Source: Turbatrix aceti (lineage: Eukaryota > Nematoda > Chromadorea > Rhabditida > Panagrolaimidae). Taken from it: 64,000 nucleotides of DNA. The DNA is taken from positions 11,848,471 to 11,912,470 of the forward strand of contig OZ017767.1 of assembly GCA_963969345.1 (NCBI GenBank), read 5' to 3'. The position numbers were made by a program, and so were the translations under genes. Below are positions 9,796 to 23,861 of this stretch, in pieces (position 1 is the first letter of the stretch; each line of letters starts with the position of its first letter). The notes below the pieces were generated by a model. That model had not been told where the DNA came from and searched no databases. It saw nothing but the letters and a program-made list of their open reading frames with translations.

Positions 9796-12700
9796 TTTGA
9801 AAGTGCTGTGTGTTGTACATATCATATTTTGTGTAATTATGTACCAGATTAATTTCGGCATAAGTTGTTTTACCGTTATATGCAATGAACATATTCGTAT
9901 TTGGCTTTTTGAGCTTGCAACAATCTGTTCCTGGTCCAAACAGTCGCTATAAAAAGTTTTGCGTCGAAACCTTCGACGCGGGTGCACTGACCGATATCAC
10001 CTATATAATACTGTTCACTATATTAGTCAGTACGGGGGTGGGAACGTTCAGCTAATATTAAACAAATTTTCCTTGTTCAGCTTCGACATTCCCATAAAAC
10101 AGAAAGAAAAATTGTCACGAGTTGATCACCGCGTGTTATCTGATGTGAATAAAAAAATCAGAGTAATAAGATATTTTTGCATTTACATCACAGATTTATG
10201 CTACGAAAAAAATACTCACACGCATGTTCTCCATTGACTGACATCATCAGGTCATTTGCACCTGATTTGCAACTGAGCTGAGCTGACTTACAACTTACAT
10301 CAAAGGTCCTGTCCTATTCCTTTTTCGACTTATTTGTTCTACCAGCATGCTATCAAAGGTTTAGGTATTATTTTTGGAATCAATGAATCGACGCTGTGAC
10401 ACATTTCAAAGTCGACAAGAATACGAAAATGATTTTTTTTCAAAAAAAATGAAGGTTGGTTTTTTTTGTTTTTTTGTTAGATAGTTAAACATTTGAAAAC
10501 AAAATTTGTCTTAAAATTTTTACTGTAACAGGGGCCCGAAGCACTCTAAAAATTGCATGAAAAAAATTTGTTGCGCACGCATTTATTGAGATAAACATGT
10601 TTTTCATTTCACTTCTGTTATAATATTTTGTTTTTTCCTGATTAAAGATGAATCGTTTTTATCAAACTTCTCATTCTTAAAATTTCACAAAAAAAATAAT
10701 GAAATGTTTTGATTGCTTTTGCAACATACGTACAAATTCGTAACTTCTGACAGCGATATGTTGGTCAGTGCTCAAATTGTAATTTGGATTGGTTGCTAAC
10801 CCATTCATTGAATTCATCCGTGCTCAAACACAGAAAAAGCTTTTGACACATGCAATGCGTGTTTTAACATTGACGATTCTGGTCGTAAAAAAATCAACGA
10901 ATAATTTTTTTGATCTATCGTAAAATTTGTAACCTAACGGATCCATGATTTCTGAATTTTGTATGCGCAGGTCTGGATGATTGACAAATAACCTCCGCGC
11001 CTACTTTGTTTATGCTATTTTAGTCTGATTTGTTCATCGTTAGTCACTCAACAATTACCGCAGCTTGTAAGTCGACATCCTACATGCACTTTTTCTTTTC
11101 TACTAAACATGAATCCGGTTTTGTTGCTCTGAAGAGCTTTGAATTCGGAGAGAACCCATAGAAGCTAGAGAATACTTTCTCTCACCCAGATCGTCTCGAA
11201 CTTTCACTCAACTTTCCCGCCTGATCCGGTTTGTTAGCAGGACGCTCTTTCCTTATATTCCGATTTTTACGAGCTAACAAACCACCAAGCAACTTGTACA
11301 TCAGCTGCAACGCTTGTTTTCTCTCACTCCAACTGTATTTCTTCTTCCTGTCGTTATCTCTCTTTCCCTCACGCAAACAAAACGAAAACGCACATGCTTT
11401 GCTTCTGATTCATCGGGTAAACACAAAGGGGAAGCCTCTTGTTCTTGTCTGACTGCTGTTGTGCGTAGATTATAGTGTCGCGTGCGGAAAGCGTAACCGT
11501 GTCGGATTTTTGGGTTACGTCAGATCAGTTTTCCATACATCACGTATTTTTTTCTGGATGACTATTTTAATTTAAAAAAACGTTTTTTTGTGAATGAAAA
11601 AGTCTGAATCGTACATTTTTTTGTTCAAATCGTTTGGGTACCTTTTGTATGCTACGTATGTATCTTTTGTGAACGAGCGCGCTGTATTTGCTGTGAAAGT
11701 TGCTGCTTGTACCGGACAAACATTGAACATACCGGTCATTCCTTCAATCTGTGATCATTTCTTTGATAGATAAATGAAAAACGGGTTCAAGAGAGCGGAA
11801 TAACGATTATTAGACCGGGAGGTATCGAATACGATTTTTGCAGAAAAAACGAGCTTGCAGGATTTTAAATTTAACAAAATTTATGTCAAGAAATTTAAAT
11901 ACAAAAAAATAATTTTTATACATTATACAACATTTTGTAAACCCTTATAAACATTTTGCGTTCAAAAAAACGCGTTTAACAATTTTCTAAAATCACAGAC
12001 CACTTTTTCTAAAAAATCTCAACTTATTTATTTTATACTCAAATTTTTTGTCTTTCAATGAAATTAACATCCTAGTGTGCTGAATAGTTAAGGTTCTTTT
12101 TTGTTTATTCGTTTCGTGTTAGAAAAAATTGTTTGCACATTTTTTTCTCGTCATCACTGCATTAGACGGTTTAAGCCGTTTAAATTCAAGTGGCGTGAAA
12201 CACGCGAGATTTTTTTAAATGGATTTTTTTTGCCTGCAATCGAAATTTTTTTGCAGATTTTTGAAATCATGAGACTGCCAAATTAGATTTTTTGATTAAA
12301 AATATTTGAAATTCAGCGGATTTTTTTACAAGAAGGATTATTTTAGAAAAAATCTATTTTTTATTCCGAAAATTTGAACCCAATCTGTTCTATTTTTTTT
12401 AGTTATTTTTCGATCCAGCATTAAATACATACCCTTGCCGTTATGTATTTCCCTCTCCTTCCCATGGAAACAAACATGTTTTATGTTCAGTAGTGTATTT
12501 TGTGTCTCTCCTCGGTTGTCGGATAAAAATCTACGTGTGACTCATGTGTCTCGTCACCTGCACGTCCTGCTCCTCTTGACGAGATTTCATGGATTTGATG
12601 CGTCAAAAGGAAAAAAAACAAATATAGAGCAAAGTCCTAGGAGGCAAAAAAAGCTTCACGCGGAATGTTATGGTTTCACGTTTTTTTCATTGTGTCATCT

Positions 12701-15700
12701 TCGAATTATGTTTTTTTTGGCGTCAAGAGTCAGAAGTCAATCCGCGAAGTCAATATGTGGTGTTGTCGTTTGTGATCGGATGACGCTTTTTTTCCTGTTT
12801 GTTACCGGAATTCAACGAAGAAAGAATGAACGGGATCGTTGTTTGTATTTACCCCCCTAAAATGCCCTGTCTCGGCTTTTCTCCTTCCCGACACGCAACC
12901 AACCAAAACTTAAACATCGACATCAGCAGAAGATCAAAGTGAGGCCAGAATATGCTTCGTTGATTTTGCATTGCTTTCTCTTCTTTTGCACCCCCTTCCT
13001 TAGAACTCATTAGAAAAAGGAGAGTATACTATTTACTCGGCGGATTATGCATCACTTGAGAAGGTCGAATAGGGGGGTGGCCTTGTTTTGTCTCTAGCTT
13101 ACTTGAATAGTCAAAGAACGTGGAAATGCCGGAACGCTGTTTTTTTTCGGATCGGCAAACTAGGATTATTTTTTTAACAGATGCTGCTGTTTCTTTCTAA
13201 TTTGAACGTTTTTTGATTTCGTTGAAAATTTGAGGCGAAAGATTTGTTTCAGATAAAAAAAAACACTATTTTTTTTATTTTTTTTTATTTTTGCAGAATT
13301 TGAACGTGTTTTTAAAAAATGTGCAAAAGCTTTCAGTTTAAGAAAACATTTTTAACTCCAAAAAATTCTAGGAAAAATGTGTTTTGTAGAAATTTCTCAT
13401 CTTTCACTAACCAAAAAAACAAACTGCTTTTGCACACCGCGCGCAAACTTTGACTGTACACAGAATCTCCTCAAATCTCTAATCGTTATTATTGACCTCG
13501 CAAGACAAATTGTAGGATGAATTTTTTTAATTGTTATAATTTTTGCAGGCGCCTATAAATCGATCTTTTTTTTCTGTCAAAAATATTTTTTTAATAAAGT
13601 ACATTTTTTACTGTGAAGCCCCAGCTATGTAGCTAATATATTCCGTTTTATTCATGTCAGATTTTTCAACAATTTTTTTATCGCTATTTTGTTTGAGATT
13701 CTTCACCGGCTTAATTTATTATTTTTTTCTGCCAAAAAATTAGATTTTTTTGTACATTAATTATTTTTATCTACACAATAAATATTTATGTATGTACCCA
13801 TACCATGTCATTATTGCGCCAGCCTGCCCTAAACTTACGGTAATTTTAGTTTATTTTATTTTTTACATAATCCATCACGTGCAAGCGTACGTCTAAATCG
13901 TTAACCATTTAGCCTAAACTGTCATAATCCGCAATATCCGGTTTTGGAGTGTCATAAATAGTGTCAGCGCATCCTTTCATCTAATGCCAGATGGTCAAGG
14001 CGCCCGTGGTGGCCACTAGCCAGCCGATTGTCGTCGTAACTTGATACCCTTGCTTTTCTTTTTTCTTGCTTTGGGGGCTGCCTTGCAAGGTGACGGAAGT
14101 GGGGGTGGGGGGAGATCACATGTCCATCTTCCTTCATAAATAAAAAGAGAAAGGCGTCATCATCATCAACATCATCTGCCGGCGGTTGGTTCATTGTGTG
14201 TTCTTTTTTTTGTTGCTTTTTACGCTTTCTTTGTGCTGGGTTGGTCGCGTGTACCTTATCGTTTGCGTGAGCTGCTTGCCAGAAACCAGATGATTTTTTT
14301 GGGCGCATAAAACATAGATCATGGTAGTATGGATCGTTATGCGCATTTATTATGCATACTTTGTCCAGGCAATCTAACAGGTTATAAAACAGTGCAGTTT
14401 TTGCAAAGTTTTTGTACTTACTATCTGTTTGAAATGTAATTCAAAAAATTTGGCCTTAAATAAAAATATCGGAAGCAAAATAACTTTTTTATCACAAAGA
14501 ACAACATAAAGATCACCCACGTTGCCGGAAATATCTATATGTGCGCGCGTAGCATGTAAACTCCTTGCCACAATTTTGCAAGTTGCTGACAAGTTTTATA
14601 CCTGTCTGGGACCGTTTTTGACTTCAGTGTAGTATCCATATTTATTAAATGAAATGATGAACTCTCAGGCTAATTTGTGGCCGTTCGGCGCATGTACAAA
14701 AATTTTAGCTAATTTCTGTACAAAAAACATACACATTTTACGACGGACTGTCTACTTTCTGATGTTTCCTACTCATATCACATTTTATTAGTCGGTAATT
14801 CCGTGATGTGCTTATCACACTTCCGCTATCATCAACGCGCAAGCTTGCGGCACTTCAGTTCATCGAACAATGTGTTCCGAGAATGTGCTGCTGATGTTGG
14901 AGATGTATACATTATTATTGTTCACTCACAGCACGGGACTAACACAGAAAGCAATATTCCAGTTTATCCCCTTTTCAAATCTTTACTACAATTTTTGTGA
15001 TTAAAAAAACTTCCGTGTAACTGCAAATCTGATATCAAAGAAATTATGAAACCTAAACTTTCACACATTGTCTTTGATACTTTTGTACCGATATAAAATT
15101 TTTTTGCTGCCATGTTTTTTTAATTTTTTGCACAAAAATGAAAACTGGACTTTCGAAAGTAAAGTCATTTGGGTACTGTACCTATTTTCAATTTATGTGG
15201 TTTCCCATTCTCGAAATCACTGAGGTTCTCCATCGTGCCTGGTCAGTCAGTCGGTGGCGCGTGATCTGTGCCCTGAGGGCACGTCGTTTGGACATTGTGT
15301 GGTTTCTCTTCCCATTCTCCTCTCCTTTCTTTCTTATAAGGCAGCTGCTGTCAATTGACTGCCAGTCGTCTTCAGTCGACCACGATTGCCTAAACTGGAC
15401 ATTATCAATCTCTGGACGTTTTACGCGGGCGGGAATCTTGTTTGACCACAAAATGCGTGCACAACAATCAATCAGCAATGCGCGCAAAGGATAGAAGGTA
15501 GTTGAGCTTGTGTGACGACATACCATGCCTGGAGGGCATTTGTGACCACAAAGCGGTTTTGCGCAAAATGCAAAACTGCCTTCTACCGACGAGCGGTAGT
15601 TATGACGTACTGCTGACCGACCGGCTCGTCCACAAAGAAGATGACTTTCATAAAAACTTTCACAGAAGAGGGAGGAAGGGAGAGTAGATGCCACTGCCTA

Positions 15701-18700
15701 GGACAAAATTTTTTGTCATTACAATTAAGAGAGCCTACATGGGACGAGATAGGGCTGACAGATAGTACAGCCAGTTGAATTTTATTTATCTTAGAAAAAT
15801 ATAGTTCATCTATTTTTTTACAAAATTTTACGGGATTTATATTTTTATTGTGAAAAAATTCCATGACGAAAAAATGTTATGAATTTTTTTTGCTGCCAGT
15901 TGTCTTGCTCGTTTTCCTAGGCAACCATGTTCTGCTTATGGACTCATTTTAGCGTTCCGAGTTGAGTGTTTCGATCTTACAAACGAACAAGACACGTTAA
16001 TTTATTTGTTACGCTTGAACACTTTTTTCATTTTGTAAACGTAACCCCGCAATTTTTGCAAAACTAATTATATTCAACGCTCACGACCCTCTTTTTTAAG
16101 CACTCAAAAAATTATGGACTTTTTAAAAAAATCTACCAGAGTGCATAACTATGAGTTATTTTTACGTTTCGTCGCTCTGTGCCACCACGAGCAGGAAGGA
16201 AGCCAGTCAGTAGTCGCCTACTTGTTTTGCAATATTCTGTGTACCATTTTTTTAAAAGAAAAACGTGTGTTGTCTGTTTTTTTATTGCGCACATATTTTT
16301 TCTATTACTCACTGCTACATATAGGATTGGATTATCTTTTTGTTTTTGCTTTTCGGATATTTTTCTTGCAGAAAAGACTTCAGTGTACTCACAGGTGTTT
16401 TTTTGATTAATAATGCATCAAATATTCAGACAACTAATGTACTAAAAAACTTTGGCTTTTAGCAGAAGTTGTTTGTGTACAATTCCTCACTCTCTTTGCT
16501 GATGTAAGTGTGTTTTAATCATGGGATTTCTGAAAAAAAAAGTATTTCAGGAATTTTTTAGAAGGTGTCATTAGTGTAAAAATTATACAGAACAAAAAAC
16601 CATCCATCTTTTTTAATCCGAGTCACACAAAGCTAACTAAGCTCTTATGGCCATCGTTACTCTCCTTTTATATTTTATATTTTTCTCCGCTTTCTCACCT
16701 GTAACACTTGCTAACATTAGCTATTAATTTTTTTTGTTTATAAAAAAACGTCAAATGTCAGTTTCATCAGTACCGCTGGTAACCGCTTATTTTGTAACAA
16801 ACTTTCACTTTCCTTTGTCTTATCTTATCTCGATTCGCGATTCATCAAGTATCCGGTCACTGCACGTATCCTATCAATTCCAGCCGGAATCCCGCAATCT
16901 AGTTGCATTTAAAATCACGCGAGGGTTCTTTCCAGGGGGTGTATACCTTGCGTGATCTCCTGTAGTTCGATCAAATTGTAATATCCTTTTTTATTCCTTT
17001 CTTCTTGTGTCACTTTCATTTCACCTGACAATGCGAAAGTTTAATCATGTCTTCCACGGAAGTTGGGAGGAACTGCCCCCAATTGTGAAAATAATCGGAT
17101 TTTTTGTTCTTTTTTGACCCATAGTAACGGGGGATATGCATATCCCAACTGTTATTAATTTTTTTTAGAAATCCAAAATTTAAGCTTTACAAAACCTATT
17201 AGGGGGGAAGGGTCTAGGGAGGGATAAATGATGCATCCGCCTCTTTTATATCGCCTCCAGGAGGTCATTTCACTTTCGGTTGGTTTCACATCTGAACCGT
17301 TTTTCATCTTATAACGTAGTCGTAACAAAGAGTTTTATTGTATTTTTTTTTGTTTTTACGGTCAATCAAAAATGTGAGAAACTGTGTCATTTCTCACGTT
17401 ATAGAAATTTTTTGGACAGTTTTACAAAAGATGATTTTGCAGAAATTCATTTTAAAGTAGTTTTATAGAGGCCGTGGTATACATAATACTCAACAATGAA
17501 TTTTTTTATTCACTGTACCATTCAAAACGGGAAGATTATTCAATTTTGGTAAAAAAATAAGTGCTTTGAGGATTGTATTTTCGGTAAAAGTTTTGTAGAA
17601 TGTTAACGGATCACGAGAATTGTTGATGTGTTTCAAAATTTATTTTGTATACGATTTGCTAGATGCGAAATATAATATATTAAAAATTATGTATTATATT
17701 TCGCATTAAAAAAAAATACCCAAAAAGCGAAAACGCAAAAACGTTTAATTTTAAATGGTAGTTTTTTTCAAACCAAAAAAAAGACACCAAGTATTTTTCT
17801 GGTTGGCATTACGGAGAACAGCAAAACAATTGGGTCATTCTCAAAAACTCTTCTTTTCACACGCCACTTCACGCGCGGATGATTGAATAGAAATGAAAGG
17901 GAAGTTTGGACTATTTTGGGGTATCAGTTGTTTTTTTGAAAACATTTATCATTTTTTGGGGAAAAAAGTCATTTTTGTTAAATGGGTATCGCTTATGGGC
18001 GAAGGTTTTTTAGGTGTATTTTTTGTGTTGTTAAATTTTTTGGACAAGAAACTGTTTTTGATAAAAAAACGCCATCGAATTTGCGGGTTTTAAAATTTAT
18101 TTGGCATATCACATGTTTTGAAATTAAAAAAAAAAATTTGAACGTTCAATTTAAAAACATTTGAAACATTGCTTGAAGAAAATCTCAAAAACGGTCCAAT
18201 TTTTTTCCGTTTTCCGCGTTTGACTTCACAGAAAGCAGATAAAACGTTTACAAGTTTGCTTGCGCACAGAAAACAACGGTAGCCTGGAAAGGTGAAAAAT
18301 AACACTGAATAACCTTTTTCGGGGGGTCTAATTGTTTGCCTTCCTTTCTCGCTTGCTCCTTGCGCAAAATTGACAAATCGTCGAAGCAAAGGCGCTGTCG
18401 ATAATTGATTTCTGCAGTGGAGTAAAAGAGAGAAAAGGAAAGAGGGTTGACAGCAGATCCCGCGCCACTGGAACTCGACGCCAGTCGAGTCCATTGATTT
18501 GACGAAGATCATCAGGCAGGAGGAGGCGAGGGAGGAGAAGAGGATCTGCGTGGTGGGCGCATCTTCATTTAAATATTAGTATTTGGTTGTGCACGCGACA
18601 ACTGTATCTGCAGAGGAGTACTCTAAATTGTCTTAGCCATCCCTTTCAACTCCCTTCTGTTGTTTCTCTTTTGTACGACGTCAAAGTTGGGCGCCGCGCC

Positions 18701-19716
18701 CTGGTTTTTCAAAGTTGAGACTGTGATCACAATTGTGCGACGTGTTTTGCGTGGTCTTTAGGTACCATACTATATCTAGTCTATCCTACGTGATCTGTCC
18801 CGTCTTTTCTTCAACATATTTAACGGCTGTTTTGATGTTTATGTTTTCTTGAGACGCGTGATGATCGATTGATCGGTTGAACTGTTTACCAGTGTTTGAT
18901 GGAGTTTTGAAAACACGTAAGATCTGAATTTAAGTTCAGTGTTTTTTAATATAGGGTTGCTTTGTTTTTTAGAATTGAGATAGTTTTTTCTTCTTGATCA
19001 GCTTTTGGGATCAGATTTGTGATATTTGTGTATTGAAAACCTGTTTTCACAGTAAAAAGTTTAGGATTCAATACTTCATTGTTTTGCCTCTTTATGGTAT
19101 ATTTTTTTTACTTACTTTAAAATATTTTGTAAAAATAGTTTTTTTTATATTTTTAAATACTTGTGTTTTGTGTGCAAAAACTTTTTCAATACTCAATTTT
19201 GTATTTTTATAAGGTTATGTTTCAAAAACTACATTGTTTTATGTTCTTTGCAAATCTTTTGTACAAGCAAAAAAATATTCAATTGCTATAAAGATGTTTA
19301 TCCATTTCTTATACTGGCGTACTTTTATTTGGCTTCTTTAGAGAGCTCTACATTGCCACTTTCTTTCACTGCCCAACATTGGCGACATCTTGTCCAGATT
19401 ATATTATTGTATGGAGGTGAAAGAAGCCTACCAAAGCCGTTTTTATCCACACAACTCTATGAATACTGCCATTATGGCAGTATGAGCTTTTTGGCAGTGC
19501 CATACTCGGTTTTGTATTTCACGTGTTTACACCAATATTTTGTGTAACTAGTTTGAAAATTTAAAAGTAAAAAAGTACTTTTTTTTAATGGAATCCAGAT
19601 ACAATGATTTTTTGTCATCTGTCAAAGAGTTTTTCATTCGATTTTTTAGTTTTGGCATTCGTGGTATTATTTCAATTTCTTCAGTTTTATTTTTTTTTAT
19701 AAACTTGTTGTTTTCA
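9796..19716. other. 9.9-kb gene-poor region with + strand T-runs
   Basis: No coding exon or RNA gene could be supported. Open frames are short, scattered on both strands and mostly made of Phe/Lys-rich translations of T/A runs. The + strand carries many runs of 6-9 T and fewer A runs, the composition of nematode introns read in the sense direction. The TMEM41-like gene that follows begins directly after a splice acceptor (TTTTCAG at about 19711-19717), so much of this stretch could be its 5' intron or promoter region. A 15-bp hairpin lies at 17663-17706. Confidence 0.5.
17663..17706. repeat. Perfect 15-bp inverted repeat (AT-rich hairpin)
   Basis: ATGCGAAATATAATA at 17663-17677 is mirrored exactly by its reverse complement at 17692-17706, leaving a loop of 14 bp. 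Confidence 0.8.
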
Positions 19717-19726
19717 GCGGCGGCAC

Positions 19727-20920
19727 ATGGCAAGCAGAACATCATCGATGACCCGGCTGCTCATCCTGCCGGGCATCTTTGCTGCGGCTTCGCTGGCGCT
19801 ATGGATGATGCTTGTATCGGCACCCGGGTGGTCAGAAGATGGAAATACATGGGAAATACCATCTCAATTTGAAAATTTTACAACGCTTGCTGAAAAATTT
19901 CGAGTATACAAAGATCATCATTTTGCATACATATCAACACTCTTTGTTTGTACCTATCTGTATAAACAGACCTTTGCCATACCTGGTTCTTTCTTTTTGG
20001 TAAATTTATCTCCAAAAAAATACGTCCAATTTTAATTTTATTTTAGAACATCATCGCAGGAGCAGTGTTTGGCATGTGGTTTGGCTTCTTTCTGTGCTGC
20101 GTGCTAACGACCACTGGTTCCACGCTATGCTACCTCTTCAGCGAGCTTTTTGGACGCGAATACGTACTGTACTACTTTGGCGAACGACTTACCTATCTCC
20201 AACAAAAAATTGACGACAACCATCAACGATTGCTACCATTTTTGCTGTTTATAAGGATGTTCCCGATTTCGCCCAGTTGGTTACTCAACATTGTGGCGCC
20301 TTTTCTCAACATCCCGTTGCCTATTTTTTCGCTTTCGGCGCTAGTTGGTTGGTTTTATATTGAACTTCTGCATAGGTTTATTAATTTTAAAAATATTTTT
20401 AATCTTTTTCTTATTTATTTTCTCAACGTGTTTTTTTTCAATTTTTTTTGATAGAAAATAGAAAGTTTTGTTTAATGTAAAAAATTAATTATTTAAAAGA
20501 ATTGCAAAAAAATTGTGATCAAATAAAATTTTGCCGTTTTTAGGTCTCGCCCCGTACAACTTCATCTGTGTTCAGGCAGGCTACATCCTCTCCGACCTCA
20601 CATCCTGGGATGACGTCTTCAGCACGACAACCATGCTGAAGCTGTGCTCAATTGCACTCGTGCCCCTAGTCTACGCAATCCTTGTTCGACCACGCAAATC
20701 CAAACTTGCAGCCCAGGCCCTTGTCATGCAGGAAGCGTTATCCAACAAGAAACAACCCCTTCCATCAAGGAGTTTCTGGAAGCGATGGCTCTTTGGCTGC
20801 ACGTCGTCACGCGTCGTTTCGGCTACACCAGCTGAGCTCTCGTCCTCCGACACATCCTTCCTCGTGACAAAGTCTGACAACGGGGGTGGTCTGCCTGAGT
20901 TTAAAGTGAACATGGTCTGA
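19727..20920 (+). CDS. TMEM41-like VTT (SNARE-associated) domain membrane protein
   Basis: Three exons: 19727-19999, 20047-20347 and 20544-20920, total 951 nt, 316 residues; junction phases 0 and 1 close exactly. The N-terminal membrane helix (LLILPGIFAAASLALWMMLV) is followed by the VTT core: FAIPGSFFL then NIIAGAVFGMWFGF across the first junction, RMFPISPSWLLNIVAPFLN, and GLAPYNFICVQAGYILSDL after the second junction. These match the FxxPG, NxxAGxxFG and R(M/L)FPxxPxWLxN motifs of TMEM41A/B. TMEM41B-type proteins are ER phospholipid scramblases with roles in autophagosome and lipid-droplet biology (family knowledge). The cytosolic tail is Lys/Arg/Ser-rich. The ATG lies 9 bp after an acceptor-like TTTTCAG, so the messenger probably has a 5' exon or spliced leader. 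Confidence 0.9.
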
Positions 20921-21532
20921 ATCCGTCCGATTTGTGTATTACTACAGTGCAATCTACTTTTTTCCTTGTTAACCCCTTGTCTTTCACACATCCGACACCC
21001 ATTTGTATACCATCGCCAGCATTTCTTTCAAAGACTGAAAATCAATCACTGAAAAAATCAATAAGCTCAACTTTGTTTTTCACTCTTTTAGCCACTGTTA
21101 GCAGAAAAATAAGATACTTTTGCATATTCACGGGTTTTCTTTTATTTCGTTGATTTTTACATCAAGCTCCGCCCCTCATGACAGTTTGACAATATACCGA
21201 CAGAGGTAACGTCTGTCCGCCCCGTTATATTAGTTGTCGGCCGTCTGTAATTTCTCACTTACCCATGTTCTACTTACTCCGGTCTAACCAACTTACCATC
21301 CATTGAACATCTGCCTTACCTGTTGCCTATATACCTGAAGTGCTACATTACCGTAATTGAAATGGGTAAACGATATAAATTTTGCATAAAATTTTTTTGA
21401 AAGAGCATAGCCATAGCACTAGGAGCTTACTTAATTTTTGAACGGATATACCGTCGACCATCCGTCGTTTATACCGGGTTTTTATTCAGCACATAAATAT
21501 ACTTCGTATGCCAACAAATATGTCTCACCAAG
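20921..21532. other. Intergenic region between convergent TMEM41-like and DUF229 genes
   Basis: About 0.6 kb holding the 3' flanks of two convergent genes. No coding sequence was recognised. Confidence 0.5.
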
Positions 21533-23791
21533 CTATGCAAAACACTGACAAATATTTTCCAAGACAAAAGCACTTGGACACAAATTAAAAATAACTAACG
21601 GCGCTACATTGATTTCCATTTTGTTAAAGGTGGGCATCCACAACAACCTCATTTTTGCTCTGCCTTCCAGAACATGAGCACCTATTGATCGGACACGGAT
21701 ATTACTTGTCAACTCCAGTTCGGCGGTTTCTCTTTTCTCCGGGATCCATTTGTCTGCTAGGGCTTTCACACCACTGCGAGCCATTGTGGAAATCGTCCAA
21801 AATTTAGGATTTGACATGTTATCTGTGCTAATGTTTGCTATGCACGGAATCATCGTTGTCAATTTATGGAAATAAGTATTCAATGCTTGATTTAGACAAT
21901 TCTGGAAGTTAGTGGTAGTCAGATTACTGTCAGAGGAATTGCTTGGGTCTTCCATACAAAGACAGAAGTTTGGGGGAATCAAGGCCGACTTGCAATCACG
22001 ATCAAGGGGGATTGTGTCAAACAGGCTGATTCCATGGGTTTCTGTTTGTGGATGCTTTGACTCACTGAGGGAGATGTCCATCACATCGCTCAGTGTTTCG
22101 AAAATATCAAAGTGAGAAACTAATCGATTCTGATTGATTCTTAGATTTTTGGTTTTTTCAGGATACTCTGCGGCAAATTTAGGAGGCAGGAAAACGCTCA
22201 AAAATGGTGAGCGTTCTTCTATTCTACCACTGTATGTTTTTTGAATGTCATTCTGAAAAAAATTGTTATGTGGTCAGTATTTCAAATGCTATTTTTAAAT
22301 TCCTGAAAAAACCTACAATACGATTACCGTGATCACCCATAATGACGACAACAGTGTTGTCAAACACGCCTGTTACCTTGAAATCATTGAGTACCTCTGA
22401 CAAAATGCTATCATAAAGTTCTAGGTTATTCGGTATTTCGTGGGTCAAACGAGTGATGAAATTGAATGAAAAATGAGTTTTATTGGCGTATCGTTTCGAA
22501 AACGCAGACATTGGACGGAAGTATCTCGGTGCTAGCGGGCCATCGGTATCGCACATTACGTTAGAAGCATTCATAAAATTATATAGATACTGATAAAATA
22601 ATCGGTAATAGTAATGCGCAATTGGTTTTCGAAAACCAGTCCAACCAAAGTATTGGTAGAGTCCAAAGCCTTTGAGACCAACTTCGTCATTCCACATTGT
22701 GGCATAGCCGCCTTGCTTTGCACGGGTGTAGATAGCCGTGGGATAACTTTCAATCCCATCCAAGTTTACTTTTATTTCGGTATCATTGGAAATGATGCTT
22801 TTAAATCCGTGATCTTTTGCTTTGTAGACGTGACCAGTCAGTACGGTATTCAAATTAATGAGACTGTTATCACCGACTTTTGTGAATCCGCTGAAAAAGT
22901 TGAAACCCAAGTCTTGCATAATTTTAAATGTCGAAGACATGTGCCGAAGAAACTGGGTTCGGGATATGGATTCCAGAACCAAAACGACTATGCTGTATTT
23001 GTGGGGGACGTTTGATGGCTGTGGTTTGACAGACGGCTTTGGAGGAACCCAGTTGAAGGCATTTCGATAGACATGTTGATTGCTATTCATCGATATATTA
23101 ATCATCGAAATGTTTGCATTGTAACATTCGAGAACAAATTGATCATAGCCAACAAAAAAGGGCCTTTCAAATGGGACTTCAAAATACGTTTCAATTCTGA
23201 ACTCATTTGCATAAGGCTTAAGCGCACCGACGAGTTTGGCTGCGTAGCATTTGTAATCTCCTTTTTTGTCCGTGACATGATGAACGTATATTGCACCATT
23301 TTTTTCCTGATGTACGGCTATTTTTCGAGAGGACGATGAAGTGCAATTAAACGTACGATAATGGGCAACAAATGTTGCAAGATCAGGTTCCTCTGGAATA
23401 AAAATAAGGTGGTTATGCGAACGCAAAACGTAACATTTTTATATCCAAAAAACGGGCAAAAAATAGCGTCACGTGTTCACATGATGTCTTTACAGAACCT
23501 ACGTTTATTTAGCACTGGATAACGGCACTTATTTTCCAGAGGATGAGATAGAGAATAGTCAATCGGTTTCATCCAATCGTAACTAGGATGAGAAAGTTCA
23601 GGAAGTGGAGTCATGACTTCAAGACTACGTTTATCAGCGATTTCTCCAGTTGGCCACGTTAGCCTTTTTGTGACACGCTGTTCGCTTTGGTAGACTCCAG
23701 ACTTTCCAATCAGCAAAATCAGTAACAACAATGTGACTGCTGTCAAAAATAGATAAATTATAGCAAAATTTTGAAGAATTGCCTTTGCCAT
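21533..23791 (-). CDS. DUF229 (sulfatase/alkaline-phosphatase-like) membrane-anchored protein
   Basis: Three exons on the minus strand: 23791-23503, 23392-22317 and 22252-21533. Total 2085 nt, 694 residues; junction phases 1 and 0 close. Residues about 8-28 (NFAIIYLFLTAVTLLLLILLI) form a signal-anchor helix. The large central exon shows the DUF229 core: VVLVLESISRTQFLRHMSST near the start of the catalytic fold, YPTAIYTRAKQGGYATMWNDE, and VVVIMGDHGNRI at the end. The third exon continues with TYSGRIEERSPFLSVFLPP and a Cys-containing C-terminus. The GDHGNR motif and the upstream Ser/Thr-rich strand resemble the metal site of the alkaline-phosphatase superfamily, but no DUF229 enzyme activity is established to my knowledge. 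The family is expanded in nematodes. A TATA element lies 63 bp upstream. Confidence 0.92.
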
Positions 23792-23853
23792 TTATCGCAA
23801 AAAACACCCTGGATGTTTTACGGAATGTTACCGACGCTGTAAAATAGGTCTAG

Positions 23854-23861
23854 TATTTATA
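23854..23861 (-). promoter_or_regulatory. TATA box of the DUF229 gene
   Basis: TATAAATA on the minus strand, 63 bp upstream of the ATG at 23791. Confidence 0.5.

Noticed and set aside
12435..12860. 141-codon plus-strand frame in the gene-poor block
   Set aside because: Mixed composition, no splice signals and no recognisable motif; contains poly-T-derived Phe runs.
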